A stretch of 61,900 bases of DNA, from assembly GCA_019637095.1 (NCBI GenBank), contig JAHBWG010000058.1, positions 1 to 61,900 of the forward strand, given 5' to 3'. The DNA comes from Sandaracinaceae bacterium. Its GTDB lineage: Bacteria; Myxococcota_A; Polyangia; Polyangiales; Sandaracinaceae. Both the position numbers and the translations under genes were made by a program. Below, piece after piece: positions 51,892 to 59,937 of the stretch; position 1 is the first letter of the stretch, and each line of letters begins with the position of its first letter. Below the pieces are notes generated by a model, which did not search any database, was not told the DNA's origin, and worked only from the letters and a program-made list of their open reading frames with translations.

Positions 51892-52415
51892 GACTCGACC
51901 CGACGACCCCGCCGACCCGTGCCCCCGTGGGCCCCGCGCACCTCGACGACCTCGCGCGCCTCTCGAGCGCGGAGCTCGAGGCGCTCTACCGCCGCGCCGC
52001 GCCGCCCGCGTCGCTCGACGCGCTCGCCGGCGCGCCCGTCGGCCGCATGCTCACCGTGCGCGGCCCGCTCGACCGCGAGGGGGCGCGCGCGCGCGTCGCC
52101 CGCCTCGCGCGGGCGTCGTTCTTCCCGTGGCTCGGCAAGAGCTTCGAAGCGTTCGACGCGGAGCGCGGCGAGGGCATCAACCGCGTGCAGCTCCTGGGCG
52201 AGCGCTTCCGCTTCGGCCTCTCCTTCGACCGCTCCGTGATCGACGGCGAGCCCTGCGTCCTGCTCGACTACGACCGCGCGGACAACCCCTGGCTCATCCG
52301 CCAGATCCGCGACGAGCTGCGCGAGCTGCGCCCGGGCCTGTTCCTCGGCCCCGCGCTCGCGAAGACGCGCGGCGAGCCCGTGCTCGTCCTCTGGTTCGCG
52401 ATCGACGCGCGCTGA
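51888..52415 (+). CDS. conserved hypothetical protein co-transcribed with TetR
   Basis: A 175-residue protein starting at the ATG that overlaps the tetR stop. It has no signal or membrane helix. Distinct blocks are SFFPWLGKSFEAFDAERGEGINRVQLLG, FGLSFDRSVIDGEPCVLLDYDRADNPWLIRQIRDELREL and FLGPALAKTRGEPVLVLWFAID. I recall the WLGKSF...GINR pattern from proteins of Actinobacteria and Myxococcota near TetR regulators and lipid genes, but cannot name a function. Probably the effector of the regulated response. Confidence 0.75.
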   Translation: MRLDPTTPPTRAPVGPAHLDDLARLSSAELEALYRRAAPPASLDALAGAPVGRMLTVRGPLDREGARARVARLARASFFPWLGKSFEAFDAERGEGINRVQLLGERFRFGLSFDRSVIDGEPCVLLDYDRADNPWLIRQIRDELRELRPGLFLGPALAKTRGEPVLVLWFAIDAR

Positions 52416-52458
52416 CCGCGCTCCCAAGGACTCGTCGGCGCCGCGGGTAGAGCCTCTC

Positions 52459-53025
52459 GTGCGCATCGAGATCATCACGCCGTGCGAGGAGCCCTGGGAG
52501 TCGATGGAGCCGCGCGACGGCGGTCGCTACTGCGGCCGCTGCGAGAAGGTCGTCCTCGATCTGTCCGTCCTGAGCCGCGCGCAGGCGGAGGCGAAGCTGC
52601 GCGCGCTCCGCGCCGCCGGGGCCAAGGACGCGTGCGTGCAGCTCGCGGTGGATCGCTTCGGCGACGCGGTGTTCTCGCGCCCGCCGCCGCGTCGCGCGCC
52701 GCACTGGGCCGCGGGCCTCGTGCTGGTCTCCGCGCTGAGCGCAGGGTGTCGCGGCGAGGACGCGCCGAGCGAGCCCGCCCTCGGCGCGCTCGTCCCCGAC
52801 CCCGGCGCGCCGATGCGGCCCGCGGAGATCGCCGTCGCCAGCGTCCCCGCGCCGACGTCGCGCGCCGTCCCGGCGAGCGAGCTCGTCTCCGCACCCGCGG
52901 AGGCGACCGCGGCGCAGCGCGCGCTCACCGCCGCCAAGCACGCGCCGCCCCCGCCGCCGCCGTCGTACACGCCCACGCCGACGATCCACCACATGCGCGG
53001 CGGCCTCTCGCTGAACTGGCCGTAG
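52459..53025 (+). CDS. zinc-ribbon-like protein with hydrophobic segment, paralogue 1
   Basis: A 188-residue protein starting at GTG. The N-terminus (about 5-45) is a small Cys motif domain: PCEEPWESM (Cys9), then GGRYCGRCEKVVLDLS (Cys25, Cys28). I recall this domain from many Bacteroidetes and Myxococcota proteins, where it is placed before a membrane anchor. A short hydrophobic stretch (HWAAGLVLVSALSAGC, about 75-95) follows, then a Pro/Ala-rich tail. The second half of a tandem pair lies at 53471. The Cys after the hydrophobic stretch looks like a lipobox, but it is internal. Function unknown. Confidence 0.75.
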   Translation: MRIEIITPCEEPWESMEPRDGGRYCGRCEKVVLDLSVLSRAQAEAKLRALRAAGAKDACVQLAVDRFGDAVFSRPPPRRAPHWAAGLVLVSALSAGCRGEDAPSEPALGALVPDPGAPMRPAEIAVASVPAPTSRAVPASELVSAPAEATAAQRALTAAKHAPPPPPPSYTPTPTIHHMRGGLSLNWP

Positions 53026-53069
53026 CGCGGACGGGGAGGCGCGCGGACGATCTCGCGTACGATGGCGCG

Positions 53070-53417
53070 ATGACCTCGCCCGTCCCCGCGCCCGCGGCGG
53101 CGCCTGCGCCGCGCGGCGGCCTCGCGATCGGCGTCGAGTGCTTCGGCTACGTGGCGCTCCTGCTCGGGATCGTGGCGGGGCTGAACTGGGGCTTCGACCT
53201 CGACCTGCGGATCAAAGGCTGGGGCGTCCCCGCGCACGCGGGCGTCGCGTGCCTCGGCGTCGCCAGCGGCGCCCTGTTCGCGGCGCTCGGGCGCTGGCTC
53301 TCGAGCGCGAGCTACGCGCGCGCCGTGTCCACCCGCCGCTGGATCCCGTGGCTCCTCTGGCCGTCCGTGGTCGCCCTCGGGCTGGTCGCGATCGCGGCGT
53401 CGGTGGGGCTCTTTTGA
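53070..53417 (+). CDS. small multi-pass membrane protein
   Basis: A 115-residue protein, ATG at 53070, with three membrane helices (about 17-42 FGYVALLLGIVAGLNWGF, 55-75 GVACLGVASGALFAALG, 92-113 IPWLLWPSVVALGLVAIAA). No motif identifies it. It sits between the two zinc-ribbon paralogues on the same strand and may form a unit with them. Confidence 0.65.
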   Translation: MTSPVPAPAAAPAPRGGLAIGVECFGYVALLLGIVAGLNWGFDLDLRIKGWGVPAHAGVACLGVASGALFAALGRWLSSASYARAVSTRRWIPWLLWPSVVALGLVAIAASVGLF

Positions 53418-53470
53418 GCGCGCGCCCCGAGCGGAGCAAAGGTCGCCGCGCGGGCCGCGGTCGAGCGGCC

Positions 53471-54028
53471 GTGCATTTCGAGATCACCGACCCGTGTGAG
53501 GAGCCCTGGGACTCGATGGAGCCGCGCGACGGCGGCCGCTACTGCGGGCGCTGCGACAAGGTCGTCGTCGACCTGTCCGTCCTGAGCCGCGCGCAGGCCG
53601 AGGCGAAGATCGGCGCGCTCGACGCGGACGAGGTGTGCGTGCGCCTCGCCGTCGACCGCTTCGGCGACGCGGTCTTCCAGCGCCCGCCGCCGAGCCGCGC
53701 GCCGCACTGGGCCGCCGGGCTCGTCCTCGTCTCCGCGCTGAGCGCGTCCGGCTGCGCGGTCGAGGAGCCGGCGCCGTGCCTCGCCAAGCACGCGCCGATC
53801 ACACCCGATCCCGGCCCGCCGATGATGCCCGCCGCCGTGGTGGCCGTCGCCGAGCCCCAGCCGGTGAGCGGCGCGGTCCCCGCCGATCAGCTCGCCGACG
53901 CCGGCGACGCGCGACCGACCTCGGAGCAGCGCGCGCTCACCGAGGCGAAGCACCGGCCGCCCAGTCACCACATCCACATGGTCGCGGGCCGGATGCCGCT
54001 CCCTCCTCGGCAGCCGACGTTCTTCTGA
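53471..54028 (+). CDS. zinc-ribbon-like protein with hydrophobic segment, paralogue 2
   Basis: A 185-residue protein starting at GTG, clearly paralogous to the protein at 52459. ITDPCEEPWDSMEPRDGG and RYCGRCDKVVVDLSVLSRAQ match almost residue for residue, as do the RFGDAVF, PPP and HWAAGLVLVSALSAS segments. The Pro-rich tails diverge. The near-identity of the first 100 residues against drifting tails suggests a fairly recent duplication with different C-terminal roles. Three Cys (CEEPW, CGRC) likely bind zinc. Function unknown. Confidence 0.75.
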   Translation: MHFEITDPCEEPWDSMEPRDGGRYCGRCDKVVVDLSVLSRAQAEAKIGALDADEVCVRLAVDRFGDAVFQRPPPSRAPHWAAGLVLVSALSASGCAVEEPAPCLAKHAPITPDPGPPMMPAAVVAVAEPQPVSGAVPADQLADAGDARPTSEQRALTEAKHRPPSHHIHMVAGRMPLPPRQPTFF

Positions 54029-54079
54029 TCGAGTGAAGACTGAGCGCGACCGTTTCCTGCACGATCGCGTCGCAGTTCC

Positions 54080-54136
54080 CAGTAAACACGCAGTAAACAC
54101 GGCGCTTCGTGAAGACTCCGTATACTCGCCGTATAC
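54080..54136. promoter_or_regulatory. paired direct repeats upstream of TIGR02147 gene
   Basis: CAGTAAACAC occurs at 54080 and 54091, and GTATAC at 54120 and 54131: two repeat pairs, both with 11-bp spacing, about one helical turn. TATACT (54121-54126) could be a -10 box. This AT-rich island precedes the regulator at 54193 and is a strong candidate for cooperative binding. Confidence 0.5.
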
Positions 54137-54192
54137 GAAATCACGAGGCGCCCCCGTAGCGCGGGCGTCCGTCGAGGGCTATCTGTTCGGGC

Positions 54193-55050
54193 ATGGGCAA
54201 GCTCGACGCGGCGCCCGACGTCTTCGCGTACCTCGACTACCGGGCCTTCCTCCGGGACCACTACGAGTCCCGCAAGGGCCGCGGCTTCTCGTTCCGCGCG
54301 TTCGCGCGCAAGGCCAACCTCGGCTCGCCCAACTACCTGAAGCTCGTCATGGATGGAGAGCGCAACTTGAGTGGACCGATGGCGGCGCGCTTCGCGAAGG
54401 CGTGCGGGCTCGAGGGCGACGCGGCCGCCTACTTCGAGGACCTCGTCCAGCTCGGCCAGGCGCGCACCTCGACCGAGCGCGCCGCCGCGTACGATCGGCT
54501 CAAGGGCTTCCGCCGCTACCGCAGCGTGCAGAAGCTCGAGCTCGACCACGCCGAGTACCACTCCACCTGGTACCTGCCTGCGATCCGCGAGCTCGCGGCG
54601 CGCGAAGGGTTCCGCGCCGACCCCGCGTGGATCGCGCGCGCGCTCCGGCCTCGGATCTCCGTCGCGGAGGCGCGGCGCGCGCTCGAGACGCTCTTGCGGC
54701 TCGGCCTGCTCACGCGGCGCGAGGACGGCAGCGTGCGCCGCGCGCAGGCGCACGTGACGACCGGCCCGGAGACCTCGGGCCTGCACATCACGCGCTACCA
54801 TCGGATGATGATGGAGCGCGCGTCGGAGGCGATCGATCGCGTCCCCGCCGCCGAGCGCGACATCTCCTCGCTCACGCTGTGCCTCGGCCCGAGCGGGCTC
54901 GCCGACCTCAAGCGCCGCGTGCAGGCGTTCCGGCGCGAGCTGCTCGATCTGTCCGAGCAGGACCCGGCGCCCGATCAGGTCGTGCAGCTCAACATGCAGC
55001 TGTTCCCGCTGAGCCACGCGTCGAGCGTCGAGGACGGAGGGGACGCGTGA
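54193..55050 (+). CDS. TIGR02147/DUF4423-type regulator-like protein
   Basis: A 285-residue protein of the TIGR02147 family (known mainly from Fibrobacter and Myxococcota): FAYLDYRAFLRDHYESRKG at the start, then a helix-turn-helix-like SFRAFARKANLGSPNYLKLVMDGERNLS and the long C-terminal helices YFEDLVQLGQA, YLPAIRELAAREGF and DISSLTLCLGPSGL. Members are thought to be DNA-binding regulators and are often followed by lipoprotein or repeat genes, as here. Its stop overlaps the next gene's GTG (GTGA). It may act on the repeat-rich promoter just upstream. Confidence 0.88.
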   Translation: MGKLDAAPDVFAYLDYRAFLRDHYESRKGRGFSFRAFARKANLGSPNYLKLVMDGERNLSGPMAARFAKACGLEGDAAAYFEDLVQLGQARTSTERAAAYDRLKGFRRYRSVQKLELDHAEYHSTWYLPAIRELAAREGFRADPAWIARALRPRISVAEARRALETLLRLGLLTRREDGSVRRAQAHVTTGPETSGLHITRYHRMMMERASEAIDRVPAAERDISSLTLCLGPSGLADLKRRVQAFRRELLDLSEQDPAPDQVVQLNMQLFPLSHASSVEDGGDA

Positions 55051-55736
55051 GGCGCGCGCGCGCCATCGTCGCGCTGCTGCTCGGCTGCGCGGGCTGCTTC
55101 GGCACCGAGACGGGCAACCCGCCGGTGAGCCCCGAGCTCGACGTCTCGCGGCTCGATCTCGTCGAGGAGGGCGGCACCATCACCGTCGTCGGCGCCGCGG
55201 GCGCGGTGCGCCCGGCGGGAGGGCGCGTCCACCTCGTCAACCTCGACGGCGCGGCCGGGCTCGCCACCGCCGACGTCGCCGCCGACGGCTCGTTCCGCGT
55301 GACCACCGAGGGAGACGGCGCGAGCCTCGTCCGCGTCCAGGCCAAGCAAGGCGCCTTGCGCTCTCTCCCCGTCGATCTCCAACTCGTCGCGTTGCCCTCG
55401 CCCTCGCTCGCGTGCGTCACCGTCGAGCCGCAGCGGGCCGCGGACCTCGGCAGCGTCCGCGTCGGCGAGCCGCTGCGCGTGCCGGTCGCGGTCACGAACG
55501 AGTGCGGCGTCGAGGTCACCGTCGAGGCCGCGCGGCTGCGGCTCGGCGAGCCCGCCTTCACGCTCGAGGGGCCGCCCACGCCGCGGCCGCTCGCCGACGG
55601 CGCGCGCGCCGACTTCGAGCTCGTCTTCACGCCGTCCGCCCCGGGCGAGGTCGAGGACGTGATCTTGTTCGACGTGGCCGGTGGCGCCGACCGCGTCCGG
55701 CTCGCCGTCACCGTGTACGGCGAGGGCGTGCTCTAG
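55047..55736 (+). CDS. GTETGNPP-type lipoprotein
   Basis: A 229-residue lipoprotein. The leader VRRARAIVALLLGCAGCFG ends at a lipobox and is followed by GTETGNPP, a start motif shared by many paralogous lipoproteins in Myxococcota and Fibrobacteres that sit beside TIGR02147 regulators. Two beta domains follow: TVVGAAGAVRPAGGRVHLVNLDG and, at the C-terminus, a domain with VPVAVTNECGVEVTVEA and FELVFTPSAPGEVEDVILFD, which resembles the choice-of-anchor/ASPM-like immunoglobulin fold. It is translationally coupled to the regulator. Confidence 0.85.
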   Translation: MRRARAIVALLLGCAGCFGTETGNPPVSPELDVSRLDLVEEGGTITVVGAAGAVRPAGGRVHLVNLDGAAGLATADVAADGSFRVTTEGDGASLVRVQAKQGALRSLPVDLQLVALPSPSLACVTVEPQRAADLGSVRVGEPLRVPVAVTNECGVEVTVEAARLRLGEPAFTLEGPPTPRPLADGARADFELVFTPSAPGEVEDVILFDVAGGADRVRLAVTVYGEGVL

Positions 55737-55848
55737 CCCCACCGGGGCGGCCTCGCCCCTCCAGCACCGAGCGCTCCTCATCCGCGCCCCACGCGCGGCG
55801 CCGGAGCGCTCCGTCCCAGACCCGTTCCCACCGAAGGAGACCCTCGAC

Positions 55849-56523
55849 ATGCGAACCGCTCCCCTCGCCCCCTCCGCCACGTTCCTCCTCTTCACCGCGC
55901 TCGCCGCGCTCACCGGCTGCGAGAGCGCCACCGGCCAGCCGCAGGCGATCACCTGCGACGACACGCGCCCGTGCGCGACGTGCGCCGGCCTCGACTGCCC
56001 CGACGTCGCGTGCGTCGACGGCGTCTGCACGGAGGTCGCGCCGACCGAGTGCGACGCCGCGCGCCCGTGCGCGTCGTGCCTCGCCGTCGGCTGCCCGGTG
56101 TTCGAGTGCGTCGCGGGCCGCTGTCAGGAGCTGGCCGCCGTCGAGTGCGACGACGTCACGCCGTGCGCGACCTGCGCCGGCCTCGACTGCCCGATCATGG
56201 ACTGCGTCGACGGTCGCTGCGTCGAGCGGCGCGAGGACGCGTGCGCGAGCGACGACGAGTGCGTCGCGTGCCTCGCGGTCGGCTGCCCCACGCTCGTGTG
56301 TGACGCGGGTCGCTGCGTCGAGACGCGCCCGGTCGAGTGCGACGCGACGACGCCGTGCGCGACCTGCGCGGCGCTCGGCTGCCCGGTGCTCGACTGCGTC
56401 GAGGGGCGCTGCGTCGAGGCGCGCCCGGTCGAGTGCGACGCGACGACGCCGTGCGCGACGTGCGCGGGCCTCGACTGCCCCGTGGTCGACTGCGTCGAAG
56501 GCCGGTGCGTCGTGGTCGAGTAG
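55849..56523 (+). CDS. lipoprotein of six Cys-rich 32-residue repeats
   Basis: A 224-residue protein, ATG at 55849 with AAGGAG eight bases upstream. The leader MRTAPLAPSATFLLFTALAALTGC is a lipobox signal. The whole mature chain is six tandem units of about 32 residues with six cysteines each, on the pattern C-x5-C-x2-C-x4-C-x4-C-x4-C (for example ECDATTPCATCAALGCPVLD then CVEGRC). Units 1, 3 and 6 have CATCAGLDC, and 2 and 4 have C(A/V)(S/A)CLAVGC, so the array looks alternately duplicated. Likely a disulphide-rich surface rod or adhesin-like stalk. It is the third gene of the TIGR02147 cluster. Confidence 0.85.
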   Translation: MRTAPLAPSATFLLFTALAALTGCESATGQPQAITCDDTRPCATCAGLDCPDVACVDGVCTEVAPTECDAARPCASCLAVGCPVFECVAGRCQELAAVECDDVTPCATCAGLDCPIMDCVDGRCVERREDACASDDECVACLAVGCPTLVCDAGRCVETRPVECDATTPCATCAALGCPVLDCVEGRCVEARPVECDATTPCATCAGLDCPVVDCVEGRCVVVE

Positions 56524-56557
56524 CGCGCGCGCTCGCGCCGCATGCGCGCCGGCAGCC

Positions 56558-56965
56558 TCAACCGCGCGGGCTCGGCGCGCCGACGGCGGTGACGCGCGCG
56601 GTGCTCTGGGCACGCGCGTGCTGCGCCGCACGGGCGGCATGCGCGCCGGCCGGCGCGGCGCACCCGCAGTCCTCGGCGCAGGTCGTCACGAACGCCGCGT
56701 CGGACAGCGCGCGCACCCGGTGCAGCGAGTCGGCCGGCGCCGCGAGCGCCTGCGCCGCGCGCAGCACGCGGCGCTCGTGGACCAGCTCTCCGTCCGGCCC
56801 GCGGTGCCAGCGCTCGTCGATCATCTCGCCCGCGACCACGTGGGTCCACGCGGCGCGCTCGCTGTGGTGATGGAGCGTCGTCGCCTCGCCCCGTCGCAAG
56901 AACACGGTCCGCACGGGCCGCGTCGCCTCGGCCTCGCGGCCACGCTCCGTCGTCGATCCCCGCAT
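56558..56965 (-). CDS. cupin, cysteine dioxygenase-like
   Basis: A 135-residue protein from the ATG at 56965. The core is a single cupin domain with a cysteine dioxygenase-like layout: VFLRRGEATTLHHHSERAAW (metal histidines HHH), VVAGEMIDERW, and LAAPADSLHRVRAL with the third metal histidine. True cysteine dioxygenases are longer (about 200 residues) and carry a Cys-Tyr crosslink, which is not evident here. The Ala/Arg/His-rich tail after CAEDCGC looks disordered. Probably a metal-dependent dioxygenase-like protein with an unknown thiol or small-molecule substrate. Confidence 0.65.
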   Translation of the reverse strand: MRGSTTERGREAEATRPVRTVFLRRGEATTLHHHSERAAWTHVVAGEMIDERWHRGPDGELVHERRVLRAAQALAAPADSLHRVRALSDAAFVTTCAEDCGCAAPAGAHAARAAQHARAQSTARVTAVGAPSPRG

Positions 56966-57086
56966 GCGCCGATTCCGACCACGGACCCGCCTGGTGGCGC
57001 AACAAAACGGCGGCCCGCGAGGCGCGGCGCTCACGCGCGCAAGCCGACGGCGTGCCGCCCCGGCGCGTGGAGGATAGAGTGCAGGC

Positions 57087-57674
57087 GTGAGCGATCCGGC
57101 CCGACCGACGCCCGAGGGCATCCGAGCCGAGGTCTGGCAGGCCTACCTCGACGCACCGGCGCACTGCGTCGCCGAGATCCTCGGCGGTGAGCTTCACGTG
57201 ATGCCGCGCCCCCGACCGCGGCACGCGAGCGTCGCGGGGCGGATGCGCAGTCGGCTTCGAGCGTTCGACGATCCCGAGGACGGGGAGCCAGGCGGCTGGA
57301 TCATCCTCATCGAGCCCGAGCTGCACCTCGGACCGGTGGACCGACCGGTCGTGCCCGACCTCGCCGGGTGGCGGCGGGAGCACGTCCCGGAGGACTTCTT
57401 CGAGGCCGCGGCGGTCTCCCTCGCGCCGGACTGGGTGTGCGAGGTCCTGTCGAACCGCACGCGCGCGATCGACCGGGTCAAGAAGCAGCGCATCTATCAC
57501 CGCGCCAGCGTCGCGTACGTGTGGCACCTCGACCCGGAGGCAGAGACGCTCGAGGTGTTCCGCCGGGAGACGACGACGTGGACGCTGCTCCACGAGGCCG
57601 AGGGCGATGAGCGCGTGCGGGCTGCGCCCTTCGAGGCGATCGAGCTCGACCTCGCCCGCCTCTGGGCTCGGTAG
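57087..57674 (+). CDS. Uma2-family (DUF820) putative endonuclease
   Basis: A 195-residue protein of the Uma2/DUF820 family, which adopts the PD-(D/E)xK restriction-nuclease fold. Typical blocks: VAEILGGELHVMPRPRPRHA, IIL-IEPELHLG, VVPDLAGWRRE (catalytic Asp) and PDWVCEVLSNRTRAIDRVKKQRIYH (Glu and Lys of the motif). Large Uma2 families occur in cyanobacteria and myxobacteria; their targets are unknown. It lies between a cupin and an EF-hand protein with no sign of an operon. Confidence 0.9.
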   Translation: MSDPARPTPEGIRAEVWQAYLDAPAHCVAEILGGELHVMPRPRPRHASVAGRMRSRLRAFDDPEDGEPGGWIILIEPELHLGPVDRPVVPDLAGWRREHVPEDFFEAAAVSLAPDWVCEVLSNRTRAIDRVKKQRIYHRASVAYVWHLDPEAETLEVFRRETTTWTLLHEAEGDERVRAAPFEAIELDLARLWAR

Positions 57675-57684
57675 CCCGCGGCGC

Positions 57685-59937
57685 TCACTCGGCGGCGGGC
57701 GCCTCCGCGGCGGGCGCCGGCGTCGCGGTCGCGGCCTGCGTGGCGCGCACGCGGACGCTCGCCGGCGCGGCGTCGCCGAGCACCTCGGTCGAGCGGACCG
57801 CTTCCCAGGGGAGGTAGGCGTCGAGCGCGCCGACGTACCAGCCGATCGCGAGCGCGAGCAGGAGGAGCAGCGCGACGTACAGCTTCCACGGCCGCTTCTT
57901 CTCGGCGAACGGATCGAACAGGTCGCGCTTGGAGCCGCTCGGCAGCGTCGCGACCTTCGTGAGCGCCTCGCCGAACGGGACGTTCACCTTCGCCATGGCG
58001 TTGACCGCCCAGCCGTTCGCGTCGAGCAGCGGGCCGAGGTTGCGCTGCCGGAGCTTCAGCCACGCGATCGCCATCGAGGGGCCGCTGATGATCAGGATGA
58101 TCCCGAGCACGCCGAGCGGCATCCAGAGGCCGAGGCCGAAGAAGCTCTCGAGCACCATGCCGAGCGCGGCGGTGATCCCGCCGACCGCGACGCCGAGGGC
58201 GGCGACGACGCCGATGTCGATCTTGCGCGGGGTGCTCGGTGTGCTCGCCGGCGCCGCCGGCGCCGTGCCGTCGACGGCCGCGTCCGACGCCGCGGCGGTG
58301 CGCTCGATGCTCGCGTCCGCGTCGGCCTCCGCGGCGGCGGCGCGCCGCGCGACCTGCTCCTCGATCAGGCGCAGCAGCTTCTTGTACGGCGCCCAGAACG
58401 CCTGCCGCACGCTGATCGGGTTGTCGACGATGCGCGTGACGGTCGCATCCCACGGGCTCCCCTTGCGGTCGTAGAAGAGGCCGTTGCGGCCGACCATGAG
58501 GTTGTCGGTGTCGCCGTTGGTGACCGCCGCGACGATCGACTTCGTCTCGTTCTTCGCGTTCTTCAGGTCGCAGTAGAGGAGGTAGGACTTGGCGTGCACG
58601 GACATCGTGGCGTGCTTGGCCGCGTCGTTGACGAGGATGCAGAGCTCGCACGCGCGCTGGTCGATGTAGAGCGTGCCGACCTGGAACATCGCCGGGCCCT
58701 TGCGCGCGTAGAAGTCGCGGAAGGACACGAAGTTGTTCGCGACCGACATGAGGTCGCGGCACATGTAGACGAGCTTCTCGACCTTCTCGCGCGCCTCCGC
58801 GAGCGGGCGCGCGGCCTCGTCCTTCGCGATGAGCGCCTCGAGCCGCGCCCGCCACTCGCCCCCGGCGAGCTCGCGCGCGCGCGCCGGGCCGAGCGCCTCG
58901 ACCACCGCGCCCGCCTTGGCGCCCTGCCACGCGACGTGCGCCGCCATCCGCGCGCGCACCGCGAGCCAGTCCTCGTACGTGAGCGCCGCGCGCGCGCCGA
59001 TCAGCGGCACCACGACGGCGGCGCGGAAGGCCTCGACCGCGTCGATCCACGCGGGGTTCAGGCCCTCGCCGAACGGGAGCTTCGCGCCGCTCTCGACGTG
59101 GGCGAGCGGGAAGTGCGCGACCTCGTCGGCGGTGATCTGCAGGTCCTTGGCTGCCGCGGCGAGGTACTCGCTCTCCTCGCGATTGACCGCGTTGAGCGCG
59201 CGCGGGTCGAACGCGGCGACGCGGCAGCGGGTGAAGAAGTCGTCGATCTTGCCCGCGACCTTGGCGTACGCCGCGTACGCGGCGGGCGTGTCGTCGCCGA
59301 GCGGCCGCTGCTCCTCGCTCTCGCCCGCGTCGAGCCACGCGACGTGCGCCGCGAGCTCTTCGTAGAACCTGGCGAGCAGCTCGGCGGTGATCCCCGGCTC
59401 GCCGCCCTTGTCGGTCGCGGGCTCCGCCGTGCAGGCGAGCACGTCGAGGACGGCCTGCTTCTCCGCCTCGTCGGCGACCGCGGCGGCCGGCAGGACGCCG
59501 TCCCCGTTCCACGCGCCGAGGTTGAACTTCTCGATGGCCTCCTTCACGTCGGCGATCGCGAGCGGCTCGTCCTCGTCTTTGCCGAGGCTCTCGAGCAGCG
59601 CGGCGGCGGTGTCGTGGACGAGCTTGCCCTCGTCGGTCTTCGTCGAGATGGCCGCGAGCGGCAGCGCCTCCGGCTGCTCGACGAGCAGCTCCGGATCCAC
59701 GAGCAGCTCCGTCGTCCAGCGCGCGACCTCGATCAGCTCGTTCGCGTGGACGCGGCCGTCGTGGTCGGCGTCGATCAGCGCGAGCGTGCGCTCGTCGAGC
59801 TCGAGGCCCTTCACCGGGCAGGTGAGCGCCACCCAGAGCTTCTGATCGAGCTCACCGAGCGCGGCGAGGTCGCGCGCCGAGGTGAGCTGGACTTGGTCGA
59901 CGCCGCCCGCCCGGAAGAAGCTCCACGTGTGTGCCAT
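57685..59937 (-). CDS. EF-hand multi-domain membrane protein
   Basis: A 750-residue protein starting at the ATG at 59937. Near the N-terminus is a canonical EF-hand loop, DADHDGRVHANE (near 58-69), and a second partial one (NLGAWNGDGVLP). A long helical soluble region follows, with a Cys-containing block (YIDQRACELCILVNDAAKHATM, about 430-450) and LVYMCRDLMSVANNFVSFRDFY. Membrane helices lie near 560-615 (VVAALGVAVGGITAALGMVL, MPLGVLGIILIISGPSMAIA) and 680-700, and the C-terminus is an Ala/Pro tail. I recall similar uncharacterised EF-hand proteins in Bacteroidetes and Myxococcota. Calcium control of a membrane process is likely. Confidence 0.78.
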   Translation of the reverse strand: MAHTWSFFRAGGVDQVQLTSARDLAALGELDQKLWVALTCPVKGLELDERTLALIDADHDGRVHANELIEVARWTTELLVDPELLVEQPEALPLAAISTKTDEGKLVHDTAAALLESLGKDEDEPLAIADVKEAIEKFNLGAWNGDGVLPAAAVADEAEKQAVLDVLACTAEPATDKGGEPGITAELLARFYEELAAHVAWLDAGESEEQRPLGDDTPAAYAAYAKVAGKIDDFFTRCRVAAFDPRALNAVNREESEYLAAAAKDLQITADEVAHFPLAHVESGAKLPFGEGLNPAWIDAVEAFRAAVVVPLIGARAALTYEDWLAVRARMAAHVAWQGAKAGAVVEALGPARARELAGGEWRARLEALIAKDEAARPLAEAREKVEKLVYMCRDLMSVANNFVSFRDFYARKGPAMFQVGTLYIDQRACELCILVNDAAKHATMSVHAKSYLLYCDLKNAKNETKSIVAAVTNGDTDNLMVGRNGLFYDRKGSPWDATVTRIVDNPISVRQAFWAPYKKLLRLIEEQVARRAAAAEADADASIERTAAASDAAVDGTAPAAPASTPSTPRKIDIGVVAALGVAVGGITAALGMVLESFFGLGLWMPLGVLGIILIISGPSMAIAWLKLRQRNLGPLLDANGWAVNAMAKVNVPFGEALTKVATLPSGSKRDLFDPFAEKKRPWKLYVALLLLLALAIGWYVGALDAYLPWEAVRSTEVLGDAAPASVRVRATQAATATPAPAAEAPAAE

